Shown here one piece after another: positions 51,909-60,862 of a DNA stretch of 64,000 nucleotides. Under the pieces are notes generated by a model, which saw only the letters and a program-made list of their open reading frames with translations, ran no database searches and was not told the origin of the DNA. A program made the position numbers and the translations under genes. This stretch comes from Bacteroidia bacterium. GTDB taxonomy: Bacteria; Bacteroidota; Bacteroidia; UKL13-3. The DNA is taken from NCBI GenBank assembly GCA_023151275.1, contig JAKLJI010000007.1, forward strand, positions 1 through 64,000, read 5' to 3'. How positions within the stretch are numbered: position 1 is the stretch's first letter; each line of letters opens with the position of its first letter.

Positions 51909-54008
51909 TTACTTCAGTTTTTTACGACTCAACCACAAGGAATTGCCAACTACAATTACATCACTAAAGGCCATTGACAAAGCCCCAAGCATGGGGTGTA
52001 AGTAACCCATTGCCGCAAGTGGAATGCAAATTACATTGTAGAAAAAGGCCCAGAACAGGTTTTGTTGAATGGTTTTGTAAGTTAATTTGCTGAGTTGATG
52101 CGCTTCCATTAAGACTTTCAAATCCTGTCTAACCAAAACAATTCCTGCAGATTGGCGAGCAATATCGCTTGCTTTTGAAAATGAAATTCCAATATCTGAG
52201 GAAGATAGTGCAGGAGCATCGTTAATGCCATCGCCAATCATGGCTGTAATGCCTTTATCTTTCTCGCTTTGAAGCAGTTTCATTTTATCGGCAGGAAGCA
52301 ATTCGCCAATGGCTTTGCCCGGAAAACCAAGCTCCTGGCTGGTTCGATTCACTTTTTCTTGTTTATCTCCGCTGAAAATAAAACCGTTTAATTCGGCAGT
52401 TTTCAGGTAATCGCTCAATTCGTTGGCATGTGCTTTCAACTCATCCTGAAGCTTTATTCCAGCAACCAGATTATGCTCTTGTTCAAGCACTAAATCAAAG
52501 TCTTGGTTTGATTTCGATTTTCCGAAACGCCAGTTAGATCCTTGCCAATTGAAATGCATGCCGTCGCCTTTTTCTTCACGAATGGATTCAAAAGCGATGC
52601 TGTTTTTGTTCCAATCGGGAAATTGCGCACAAAGTGAACGCGCAATAGGATGAGAGCTGTGTTGTTCAACCTGAAACAACAGGTTTTTGACTTCATCAGA
52701 CTGGTGTTGTCCAAAAACAACCAAATCCGAGAATTGGAATTTTCCCGTACTTAAGGTTCCTGTTTTGTCGAAAATCCAATTTTTACTGCGTGCAAAGAGC
52801 TCAATTGTAGCCCCACCTTTGATTAAAATGCCCATTTTAGCGGCACGTCCAATTCCAACCATTAAAGCCGTTGGTGTTGCAAGTCCCATAGCGCAGGGAC
52901 AAGAGATTACCAGCACTGCGACAGCGCGCAGCATACTTGCTGCAGAACCCAAATCGAACACAAAATAAGAAACCAAAAAGGTAAGAAGAGCAATGCCAAT
53001 TACTACCGGAACAAATACAGCCGAAACACGGTCGCCAAGTTGTTGAATGTTTGGTTTACTTGCTTGTGCTGATTTCACCATTTCGATGATCTCATTCAAA
53101 ATGGTTTTCCTACCCACCTGATTTACACGAACTGTGAGTTGGCCTTCGGTAAGAATGGTTCCGGCTACAACCAATTTGCCCTTCTGCTTAGATTGTGGAA
53201 TGCTTTCTCCACTTAGCATACTTTCATCTGCATAGCCTTCTCCCTCTTCCACTTCACCATCCACAGGAATCATATCTCCGGAATTTACCCGAATTTTATC
53301 ACCAGGTCTTAGTTCCGTAATTTCAACCTCCGAGGCAATTTTTCCAATGAGCAATCTAGCCTTAGTGGGTTGAAGTTTCTTTAAGGCCTCCAAGGCATGA
53401 GTTGTTTGTTTTACCGACCTTTTCTCAAGCAAATTTCCCAATAAAACAAAGGTGATTATGCTTGCACCGGTTTCATAAAACAGGTAGTTGTGCACCTCAT
53501 GTGTTCCTGCATTTAGGAAAGTTCCGGCAATTGAATAAACCAAAGCCGAAAATGCGCCTGTAAAAACAAGCACGTCCATATTGGGTACACCTGATTTTAG
53601 GCTATGGTATCCATTTTTTCCGAAGTACCAAAGGCCCATGCCATACACCGGAATAGATAATGCTAACTGCACCCAAGGGTTATGAAGCGGTTCCCAACTA
53701 ATTACCATGTGCGCCATAAGTGGGAGAGTGAAAAACAAGGAGAATATCAACTTCGATTCCAAGGTTTCTAAAAAACCATTGGCCGTTTGGGTTGAATCTT
53801 CCCGTTTTACTTTGTAGCCTAAGTCTTCAATGGAGTTTATGATTGTTTCTTCCTTCAGCGCTTCAATCCATTCAAAGCGAACTTCGCCGGTAGCAAAGTT
53901 AACATCCACTTCTTTCAACCCTTGCTTTTCCAATGTCTTTTTAACGCTCATGGCGCAATTGGTACAGGTCATGCCTTCTACCTGAAGCTCTTTGATAAGG
54001 GTATCCAT
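51909..54008 (-). CDS. copA: Copper-type heavy-metal P-type ATPase
   Basis: A 699-residue P1B ATPase. The N-terminal metal-binding domain has GMTCTNCAMSVKK (C15, C18), eight membrane helices follow with the CPC metal site C370-P-C372 in SCPCAMGLATPTALMVG, and the cytoplasmic core has TGE-type SMLSGESIP, the phosphorylation site D414-KTGT and the GDGINDAPAL hinge. The SHPIARS segment is the usual H-P nucleotide contact. It most probably exports monovalent copper from the cytoplasm. No copper chaperone gene is next to it. Confidence 0.93.
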   Translation of the reverse strand: MDTLIKELQVEGMTCTNCAMSVKKTLEKQGLKEVDVNFATGEVRFEWIEALKEETIINSIEDLGYKVKREDSTQTANGFLETLESKLIFSLFFTLPLMAHMVISWEPLHNPWVQLALSIPVYGMGLWYFGKNGYHSLKSGVPNMDVLVFTGAFSALVYSIAGTFLNAGTHEVHNYLFYETGASIITFVLLGNLLEKRSVKQTTHALEALKKLQPTKARLLIGKIASEVEITELRPGDKIRVNSGDMIPVDGEVEEGEGYADESMLSGESIPQSKQKGKLVVAGTILTEGQLTVRVNQVGRKTILNEIIEMVKSAQASKPNIQQLGDRVSAVFVPVVIGIALLTFLVSYFVFDLGSAASMLRAVAVLVISCPCAMGLATPTALMVGIGRAAKMGILIKGGATIELFARSKNWIFDKTGTLSTGKFQFSDLVVFGQHQSDEVKNLLFQVEQHSSHPIARSLCAQFPDWNKNSIAFESIREEKGDGMHFNWQGSNWRFGKSKSNQDFDLVLEQEHNLVAGIKLQDELKAHANELSDYLKTAELNGFIFSGDKQEKVNRTSQELGFPGKAIGELLPADKMKLLQSEKDKGITAMIGDGINDAPALSSSDIGISFSKASDIARQSAGIVLVRQDLKVLMEAHQLSKLTYKTIQQNLFWAFFYNVICIPLAAMGYLHPMLGALSMAFSDVIVVGNSLWLSRKKLK

Positions 54009-54214
54009 GCTTCAAAAATAAAGATTGAAATGGGGTTGACGCATAATTTTTTGTCAGGATTTGGTGAAGCCGATTTCCTCAATTCACCTAGCCTAATCAT
54101 GTGATTCTAGATTTGTAAACCATTTGGATGCAGGACAGAAAATGGTTTTGGCTGATGGGGTTAGAATTTTGGCTGAATAATTCTGAAAATACCTAGCTTG
54201 CGGTTTATCAATTT

Positions 54215-54763
54215 ATGTGCAGGCTTTTCCAACATAATCGGATTCTTCTAATTTTCCTTTGGGGAATGCTTGTGGTCTGCCTTCCAGAGAAATTACATGC
54301 GCAGAACTATTTCCGCATTGTTACTCCTGAGAAACATGTAGTTATTTCGCTTCAAAAAAGTAGGGCAGAGCTTTTTTTGTTGGATACACTTCGGAAAGAG
54401 TCGGTTAGTGGACGCATTGAGCAAATAAATTTAGAGGGGATCACCTTGCGGGTGAATGGAAGTTCGATGGCATTTTTGTGGAAGGATGTAAAGTCGTTTA
54501 GAATTCGTTCGGGAACTCTTTTTAATGGTGTATTGCTCTCTACCTATTGGGTTGGAATTGGAATTGCGGAGGCAATTTATCTGAACAAATTGGTGAAGAT
54601 GGAGAACAACAAAAATCTGGCTATTTATCATGCCTTTTTCCTGGGAACTACGGTTTGGATTCCTCCTTTTTTCTTTCACAAAGCCCAACAGTATCGTTAT
54701 CCTTTGGTGGAGTTGTCTCCTCAACAAGGAATTTGGGTAAGTCCGCTTAACTTTGGTCTTTAG
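54215..54763 (+). CDS. Exported protein, distant member of the duplicated envelope family
   Basis: A 182-residue protein with a signal peptide (LLIFLWGMLVVCLPEKLHAQ) and one or two hydrophobic helices near the middle. Its layout (signal, RVNGSSMAFLWKDVKSFRIRSG, a STYWVGIGIAEAIYL helix) resembles the 54968 and 56633 genes (SNRLYSWSQIKS..., IYWSIVGTGVFF), so it is probably a diverged member of the same family, without its own beta-barrel partner. Function unknown. Confidence 0.55.
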   Translation: MCRLFQHNRILLIFLWGMLVVCLPEKLHAQNYFRIVTPEKHVVISLQKSRAELFLLDTLRKESVSGRIEQINLEGITLRVNGSSMAFLWKDVKSFRIRSGTLFNGVLLSTYWVGIGIAEAIYLNKLVKMENNKNLAIYHAFFLGTTVWIPPFFFHKAQQYRYPLVELSPQQGIWVSPLNFGL

Positions 54764-54967
54764 TGGACATTTGAAAAAATTAGGCTTTTCAAACGTTTGA
54801 ATGCATTCCTTGGATTGCAAGCTAAAAGTTCAGTGTTAATTGGGTTTTGGTCTTTAAATCTGAATGGTTTTGAATTTCTATCAAAAATTACTAGCTTGAA
54901 CTTTTGAAATCAAGGTGAAAAATAACCATACCTTTTCATTTCGGTTTACGCCACTAGTCTACTAAAA

Positions 54968-55555
54968 ATGAAACCCAATCTGCCTCATTCATTCAATTTC
55001 AAGTTTGTATGTTGTTTGCTGCTATTTGCTATTATTCAGTTAGTTTCATTCCGGGTAAAGGCGCAGAACTCCGTATTAATCGAATTGGATAAAAGCAAAA
55101 AAAAGGCATGGATAATTTTGGATGAGGATGAAATTGGTTTGGAATTGGATAGCGGAAATGTGAAAGATTACGCGAAAAGCATTACCCCGGAAGGAATAGT
55201 GTTGGTGGGTTCCAATAGGCTTTATTCCTGGTCGCAAATAAAGTCAATCTCATTTCCCAACCGCTATCGAGGGAAAAGAGCGAAAGGTATATATTGGTCT
55301 ATTGTTGGAACGGGAGTTTTTTTTGTTCTTGCTGCTGATTTATACAATTCCAGAACCTACACCTACAGGTATTATCCGATTAGTCAATACGTTTTAGGTC
55401 TTTCACCAATTTGGGGCTTGGTCATTCCAATTGTGCATGAATTAATAGGAGGGCCTTCAAAAACAATTAAGCTTGAAACAACAGGCGAAGTTAAGGTTAA
55501 ACCTTATAAAAATAAGACAAGGTTCCCGCTTGAAAAAGGAGGAGAAAATGAGTAG
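54968..55555 (+). CDS. Envelope protein, family A of a duplicated pair
   Basis: A 195-residue exported protein. Signal peptide in the first 30 residues (ending RVKAQ), then LIELDKSKKKAWIILDEDE and SNRLYSWSQIKSISFPNRYRGK, and a helix IYWSIVGTGVFFVLAADLY with a following short helix. The 56633 gene product is a close paralogue. Its stop overlaps the next start by 8 bases, with a strong AGGAGG just before that start, so the pair is translationally coupled. No known family is recognised. Confidence 0.65.
   Translation: MKPNLPHSFNFKFVCCLLLFAIIQLVSFRVKAQNSVLIELDKSKKKAWIILDEDEIGLELDSGNVKDYAKSITPEGIVLVGSNRLYSWSQIKSISFPNRYRGKRAKGIYWSIVGTGVFFVLAADLYNSRTYTYRYYPISQYVLGLSPIWGLVIPIVHELIGGPSKTIKLETTGEVKVKPYKNKTRFPLEKGGENE
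55537..55542 (+). promoter_or_regulatory. Strong ribosome-binding site AGGAGG
   Basis: AGGAGG lies 5 bases before the ATG at 55548, inside the end of the preceding gene. Good Shine-Dalgarno sites are rare in this phylum, so it fixes the start and suggests regulated coupling. The equivalent junction of the paralogous pair has AAGGAG at 57201-57206. Confidence 0.7.
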
Positions 55556-56393
55556 GCTTATCAATTCACTGTTTTTGAGAATGAGTAGCACTTGGAATCC
55601 AGCTTGGATGTCTCAAGCAATTCATTTCTTATTTCTTGTTTGGCTGATAATTTGGGCTCCAAATCCGCTTCGTGCACAAACCCAGAATAGTATTTTCAAC
55701 CATGCGGAGCTTGAATTGAATTTGGGAACTCATCAGCTTGGCTTCTACAGAGATGCCCCGGAATGGATTGGCAACTCCATGTTGGCAAATGTTGTTCAGC
55801 TGGGACTTACCCTTCCCATTGCTCCCAATTCTGCTTTGATTGCCCAAGCAGAGCTTCAACGCCAATACAGTTTTGATGAAGACTATTATTGCGATGTTGG
55901 TTGTGGAAGCACAGTTAATGTTCGAACAATGGATGAATCCTATTTGGTGAAACCTTTTTTGGGATTGGGGTTAAGACACTATTTTATGAGTTCCGGTATG
56001 TGGGTTCAAGCCTCGTATGTTGCTAGCTATGCGCCTTTTTATTCCGGTTCGGGAAAAAATGGACATTATTATTACTATTACAGCAATGGAACCTATCGTT
56101 CTACCGAATACTATACACTTACCACATTCAAATCTGTTCCTGTTTTTCAAGGGTATTTGAGGCTTTCGCTGGGTTATCAATTCAGACCATTTAGAAAAAG
56201 TGGAATGGGGTTTGGTTTAGGAACCTATTGCGCATATGGAAAAAATGCGATGGCATTTGATGTAACCAGAGCTGGTAATCTTGGCATATCCCATTCCAAT
56301 AGTCTACGCACAAACGAAATTATTACTCAGGTTGATTTTGGCTTTTCAGCTTCCTTTTTCGTGCCTTTGCGTGAACTTAGGAAAAGGAAGTAA
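55548..56393 (+). CDS. Outer-membrane beta-barrel-like protein, family B of a duplicated pair
   Basis: A 281-residue exported protein starting MSRLINSLFLR; a signal peptide ends near PLRAQ. The mature part alternates hydrophobic and polar residues over the whole length (AELELNLGTHQLGFY, VQLGLTLPIAPNSALIAQAEL, GLGLRHYFMSSGMWVQASY, LSLGYQFRPFRKSGMGFGLG) and ends SFFVPLRELRKRK, as small porin-like barrels do. Its coupled partner is the 54968 gene; its paralogue is 57214. Function unknown. Confidence 0.65.
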   Translation: MSRLINSLFLRMSSTWNPAWMSQAIHFLFLVWLIIWAPNPLRAQTQNSIFNHAELELNLGTHQLGFYRDAPEWIGNSMLANVVQLGLTLPIAPNSALIAQAELQRQYSFDEDYYCDVGCGSTVNVRTMDESYLVKPFLGLGLRHYFMSSGMWVQASYVASYAPFYSGSGKNGHYYYYYSNGTYRSTEYYTLTTFKSVPVFQGYLRLSLGYQFRPFRKSGMGFGLGTYCAYGKNAMAFDVTRAGNLGISHSNSLRTNEIITQVDFGFSASFFVPLRELRKRK

Positions 56394-56632
56394 CTGGGTA
56401 TTAAAAAAATAACAAACTCATTTGCAAAGGATAATAAGAGATGAAATCAACTTTACCATTGATATTGCGCCAGTTGAAGTTTGAAAACTTTAAGACCAGA
56501 TTTTTGGAAAGCGATTGAAAAATCCTAGTTTTATGAATGCATTTCAATATGTGTTTTGGTTTGATTGATTCCTGTATTCCATTCAAACCCAATAGAAAAT
56601 TGAACTGGTTTTTACTCAAAACAAAAAAAAGC

Positions 56633-57217
56633 ATGAATCGAATTGCATCAAGGTCAATGAACACGAATCTAAGGATTCTTTTGGTGTTCATTGTTTTGGT
56701 ATTCGGATTTTTAATGCCATTGAATGCGCAAAATGCGGTTTTGGTTGATATTGATGCAGGCAGCCGCAAAGCCTGGATTGTTTTAGAAAAAGATAGAATT
56801 GGCCTTGAATTGGACAGTAGTAAGGTTGAAGACTTTGCTAGCAGCATTACCAGTGAAGGCGTTATTTTGAATTCATCAAATCGGCTCTATTCGTGGTCGG
56901 AAATAAAATTTATAGATGTTCCAAACCGGTATTTAGGAAAAAAAAGCAAACAAATTTACTGGTCGGTAGTCTGTACAGGGCTTTTTATTGGATTGGCAAC
57001 AGATTTGTATGTGTCGCAAACCGACCCTTATATGTATATTCCACTAAGTGCCTTAAGCTTGCTCACTGCGCCGGTTTGGGGGATTTTAGTTCCAGTTATA
57101 ATTGAGCTTGCAGATGGACCTAACAACCGTATTCGGCTTGAAATTGAAGGTGAGGTAAAGGTTGAACCTTATCAAAAAAAGGTACGGTATTCTATTCAGA
57201 AAGGAGCCACAAGATGA
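56633..57217 (+). CDS. Envelope protein, family A, second copy
   Basis: A 194-residue paralogue of the 54968 gene product: shared segments include KAWIVLEKDRIGLELDS, SNRLYSWSEIKFIDVPNRY and IYWSVVCTGLFIGLATDLY. The start is placed at MNRIASRSMNTNLR; a second ATG 24 bases on is possible. The signal peptide ends near LNAQN. It overlaps the next gene by 4 bases (ATGA), repeating the coupled layout of the first pair. Confidence 0.65.
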   Translation: MNRIASRSMNTNLRILLVFIVLVFGFLMPLNAQNAVLVDIDAGSRKAWIVLEKDRIGLELDSSKVEDFASSITSEGVILNSSNRLYSWSEIKFIDVPNRYLGKKSKQIYWSVVCTGLFIGLATDLYVSQTDPYMYIPLSALSLLTAPVWGILVPVIIELADGPNNRIRLEIEGEVKVEPYQKKVRYSIQKGATR

Positions 57218-58023
57218 GCATGCTTAGTTTTTTGAATGCCCAGCAGGTGAAAAGGTCATTTGCCAAGAAAATCACCACTCATAAAGCGCTGGGATTTGTT
57301 CTGATAAGCTGCTTACTCGTTGGCTTTCCTGTTTGTTTGTATGCTCAAACACAACCCAATTTATTAAATCAAATGGAGTTGGAGCTTAGCCTGAATTACC
57401 ATTCCATTGGATTTTCAAAATCAGAACCGGATTGGATAAAAGGAACTTTAGATGCAAGTAGTGCACAACTGGGTTTAACTCTTCCGATTTCTTCCAATTC
57501 TGCATTGATTGGACAATTAGAGGTTCAAAAACAAACCAAAAGATCCTATTCGGAGCTGGAAAATACCTATTTGGTTAAGCCATTTTTTGGAATAGGTATT
57601 CGGCATCATTTCATGAGCTCGGGATTGTGGATTCAAGCCAGTTATATTGCCACTTATGCTCCGTTTTTTTCGGGCTCATCTAGCACGGGTTATAGAGGAC
57701 CTTATGATCCTTATTCCTACAACTACTATTACATACAAAACTATTCTGTCACCACCTTTAATTCCATTCCCGCTTATCAGCAGTTCTGGCGTTTTTCGCT
57801 TGGATATCAATTCAGACCCTTCAAACAAAGTGGATTGGGTTTCGGATTAGGTGTTCATTCCACCTTGGGTAAAAACGTAATGGAATTTGATGTGGTAAAA
57901 AATGGAATTCGCGCAGAGTTAGAATCCTATCAAAAACGAGAAACCGTCTTTATTTCTCAAAATGCTATCGGTTTTTCATTCTCTTTCTTTGTTCCGCTAA
58001 AAGAATTAAAAAAGGAAGATTAG
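57214..58023 (+). CDS. Outer-membrane beta-barrel-like protein, family B, second copy
   Basis: A 269-residue paralogue of the 55548 gene product. Matching segments are MELELSLNYHSIGFSK, AQLGLTLPISSNSALIGQL, FGIGIRHHFMSSGLWIQASY and the C-terminal SFFVPLKELKKED. A signal peptide ends near LYAQT. The two A-B pairs arose by tandem duplication of a two-gene unit and have diverged, so both copies are likely functional. Confidence 0.65.
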   Translation: MSMLSFLNAQQVKRSFAKKITTHKALGFVLISCLLVGFPVCLYAQTQPNLLNQMELELSLNYHSIGFSKSEPDWIKGTLDASSAQLGLTLPISSNSALIGQLEVQKQTKRSYSELENTYLVKPFFGIGIRHHFMSSGLWIQASYIATYAPFFSGSSSTGYRGPYDPYSYNYYYIQNYSVTTFNSIPAYQQFWRFSLGYQFRPFKQSGLGFGLGVHSTLGKNVMEFDVVKNGIRAELESYQKRETVFISQNAIGFSFSFFVPLKELKKED

Positions 58024-58117
58024 TTCTAAATTAGTTCTTCAATAAAATTGTACTAATCAAATCATTAACCAGCAAGAATTTCAAACAGCCATCAACCTGA
58101 AACCATTTATGGCATAA

Positions 58118-58142
58118 AAAAAGCCTCCGAAGAAGCTTTTCT
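58118..58142. terminator. Terminator-like hairpin
   Basis: AAAAAAGCCTCC-GAAG-AAGCTTTTCT forms a short stem with A and T runs, between the duplicated module and the convergent small membrane gene. Confidence 0.6.
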
Positions 58143-58164
58143 ATGAACAATAAAGAGGTATAGT

Positions 58165-58434
58165 TTACTCAAGAACGCAGTACAAACCAAACATAACCAT
58201 GCAGGCGCCAATGCTGGTTGGTCCATACAAAAGCACACTATACAAACTGCTTGAATAGGGAATTACCATGGTGCTGAAACAGCCGGCTAGTAAAATTAAA
58301 GCCCCTACCAATACCATCCTAAAACCACGGGTTGTTCTTGCTACCGTTTCCTTAGGCGGACAATTTAAGGCTTCGTTCATTTGATTTTCCAGGTTTTCCT
58401 GCTGATTTGTAAGTAGTACATCGTTTCTTTCCAT
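58165..58434 (-). CDS. Small two-helix membrane protein of unknown function
   Basis: An 89-residue protein with a polar N-terminus (MERNDVLLTNQQENLENQMNEAL) and two membrane helices (VLVGALILLAGCFSTMVI and SIGACMVMFGLYCVL). No family is recognised. It is a single-gene unit convergent with the duplicated envelope genes. Confidence 0.5.
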   Translation of the reverse strand: MERNDVLLTNQQENLENQMNEALNCPPKETVARTTRGFRMVLVGALILLAGCFSTMVIPYSSSLYSVLLYGPTSIGACMVMFGLYCVLE

Positions 58435-58515
58435 ACGTATTGCTTTAATAATTTAATACTAACATAGTTTACAGAAAAATGTTTTGCAAGTAACTGATGT
58501 TCTTTGTGTTAAAAA

Positions 58516-58549
58516 CAAATGAGCGTTAGGTTGACCTAACGCTCATTTG
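58516..58549 (-). terminator. Perfect palindrome, probable tex terminator
   Basis: Arms CAAATGAGCGTTAGGT and ACCTAACGCTCATTTG are a perfect 16-bp inverted pair with a 2-base loop. On the minus strand it is followed by TTTTTAAC, 50 bases beyond the tex stop, so it can act as an intrinsic terminator. The long perfect arms with no loop are unusual. Confidence 0.75.
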
Positions 58550-58595
58550 AGTAAATTTTATATTCAGAATTGCTCTTCAAATGCAAATCCCTGGT

Positions 58596-60725
58596 TTAAG
58601 AACCTTGTTTCAAGCTCAATGCAATTCGCTTGCGTTGCAAATCAACATCAAGCACCTTTACGGTAACATGTTGTTGCAGTTTTACAACCTCTGCAGGGTC
58701 TTTCACAAAATGGTTTGCCATTTCAGAAATATGTACCATTCCATCTTGCTTTACACCAATATCCACAAAGCATCCAAAGCGGGTTATATTCGTAACAATT
58801 CCAGGTAAAACCATTCCTGGCGTTAGGTCTTCTGGCTTTCGCACATTGGCAAATTCAAATTCCTCCAATTTGGTGCGTGGGTCGCGACCGGGTTTTGCCA
58901 ATTCCTCCAAAATGTCTTTTATGGTTGGTATTCCAAAGGTTTCGTCAACATATTTCTCTGGTTTGATTTGCTTTCTCAAAGATTCAAGCTTAATCAAATC
59001 ATCCACATCGCAGTTGAGGTCTTTGGCCATTTTCTTTACCAATCCGTAAGCTTCCGGGTGAACCGCCGTGTTGTCTAATGGATTTTTTGAATCGGGAATA
59101 CGTAAAAAACCTGCGCATTGTTCAAAAGCTTTATCGCCCAGCCTAGGAACTTTTTTCAGTTCTGCACGCGACTTAAACGGGCCATTTTCGGTTCTAAAGT
59201 TCACAATGTTTTTGGCAAGTACCGGTCCAATCCCTGAAACATAGTTTAATAGGCTGTGTGACGCGGTATTCACATGTACACCAACTTTATTTACGCAGCT
59301 CAAAACCACCTGGTCAAGGCTTTCTTTGAGTTGGTTTTGATTGACATCGTGCTGGTATTGACCAACTCCAATTGATTTTGGGTCGATTTTTACCAACTCG
59401 GCCAATGGGTCTGCCAGGCGTCGACCAATGGATATTGCTCCGCGAACGGTCAAATCCAAATCCGGAAATTCTTCTCGAGCTACTTCAGAAGCCGAATAAA
59501 TGGATGCACCACTTTCATTCACCAAAAACACCTGAACTTTTCTATCGAAATCGGTTTCTCTCACCAGGGATTCTGTTTCTCTTCCGGCAGTTCCATTTCC
59601 AACCGCAATGGCATCAATGGCATACACTTTTACCAATTGCTTCAGTTTTTCTTTGGATTGAAAGGTTTCATTGGCAGGTGCAAAAGGATAAATGACGCTA
59701 TGATGCAATAAGGCTCCTTCTTCGTTCATCACGGCAATTTTGCAACCGGTACGAATTCCAGGGTCAATGGCCAAAATTCGCTTTTGTCCCAATGGCGATG
59801 AAAGCAGAAGCTGCCTGAGGTTTTCGGCAAAAACAGCAATGGCTTCCTTATCTGCCCTTTGCTTTGCCGAAGCTCGTGTTTCGTTTTCAATAGAAGGTGA
59901 AAGCAACCTTTTGTAAGAGTCTTCCAAAGCCAGTTCCAATTCCCGGCTGGCATCTGTATTTCGTTTGATGAGTAGGCGACTTAATTTGTCGAGCACAATT
60001 TCTTCATCCGGTTCCATAATCAAGGTAATAAAACCTTCATCTTCGGCTCTGAACAAAGCCAATAAGCGGTGGGATGGACAACGCGTTAATTTTTCGTGGA
60101 AATCAAAATAATCGCGGTAAGCTGCGGCTTCCGATTCTTTACTTTTCAAAACCATGGCATGCACCACTGCATGTTGTTGGTATTGAATGCGAACCAATTC
60201 ACGGGCTTGCAAGTTCTCGCTAAATAGCTCTGCGACAATGTCTCGTGCACCCGCCAATGCATCTTCAATTGTTTCTACATGGTCGGATAAATAGGCTTCG
60301 GCTTTGCTGGTAACATCCCCATTTTGTTCTTTGAGTAACCATTCAGCCAAAGGTTCAAGTCCTTTTTCGCGAGCCAGCGTTGCACGGGTTTTTCGCTTGG
60401 GTTTATAAGGCAAGTAAAGGTCTTCAAGCACCTGTTCGTCCATGCACGACTCAATTTGCTTTTTCAGTTCAGGACTTAATTTACCCTGTTCATCAATGGT
60501 TTTTAGAATGAAAGCCTTCCGCTCCAGCAAATCATCGTACCAATTGATGGCTTTTTGGAGGGCTTCAAGTTGAATCTCGTCCAGTCCACCGGTTTTTTCT
60601 TTCCGGTACCTGGCCATAAACGGAATTGTGGCACCTTCTTTAAGCAATTGAGTAACGGCCTCAATTTGCCAAGGTGCGGCTTGAACATAGTTTTGAATAT
60701 AGGAATACCTAGCTTGATCGCTCAT
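58596..60725 (-). CDS. tex: RNA-binding transcription accessory protein Tex
   Basis: A 709-residue Tex-family protein. The ATG giving MSDQARYSYIQNYVQ is preferred to an upstream ATG 36 bases away. The Tex N-terminal helical part (PFMARYRKEKTGGLDE), the YqgF-like RNase H fold (ILAIDPGIRTGCKIAV, IAVGNGTAGRET), the helix-hairpin-helix segment (VSGIGPVLAKNIVNFR) and the C-terminal S1 domain (GIVTNITRFGCFVDIGV, MVHISEMA) are all present. It binds nucleic acid and aids transcription; it is a single gene here. Confidence 0.95.
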   Translation of the reverse strand: MSDQARYSYIQNYVQAAPWQIEAVTQLLKEGATIPFMARYRKEKTGGLDEIQLEALQKAINWYDDLLERKAFILKTIDEQGKLSPELKKQIESCMDEQVLEDLYLPYKPKRKTRATLAREKGLEPLAEWLLKEQNGDVTSKAEAYLSDHVETIEDALAGARDIVAELFSENLQARELVRIQYQQHAVVHAMVLKSKESEAAAYRDYFDFHEKLTRCPSHRLLALFRAEDEGFITLIMEPDEEIVLDKLSRLLIKRNTDASRELELALEDSYKRLLSPSIENETRASAKQRADKEAIAVFAENLRQLLLSSPLGQKRILAIDPGIRTGCKIAVMNEEGALLHHSVIYPFAPANETFQSKEKLKQLVKVYAIDAIAVGNGTAGRETESLVRETDFDRKVQVFLVNESGASIYSASEVAREEFPDLDLTVRGAISIGRRLADPLAELVKIDPKSIGVGQYQHDVNQNQLKESLDQVVLSCVNKVGVHVNTASHSLLNYVSGIGPVLAKNIVNFRTENGPFKSRAELKKVPRLGDKAFEQCAGFLRIPDSKNPLDNTAVHPEAYGLVKKMAKDLNCDVDDLIKLESLRKQIKPEKYVDETFGIPTIKDILEELAKPGRDPRTKLEEFEFANVRKPEDLTPGMVLPGIVTNITRFGCFVDIGVKQDGMVHISEMANHFVKDPAEVVKLQQHVTVKVLDVDLQRKRIALSLKQGS

Positions 60726-60862
60726 ACAAGCAAACATAAGTTCCGGATTCTTTCTGTGCACAGCTCAGTTTTAAACCTACTGATTCTTACTACCTAAAAC
60801 TTATCCCGATTCCTGGGGTTGATTTGTTGAAAAAAGTTCCCATTCCAGCTTAATTTCCCTGC

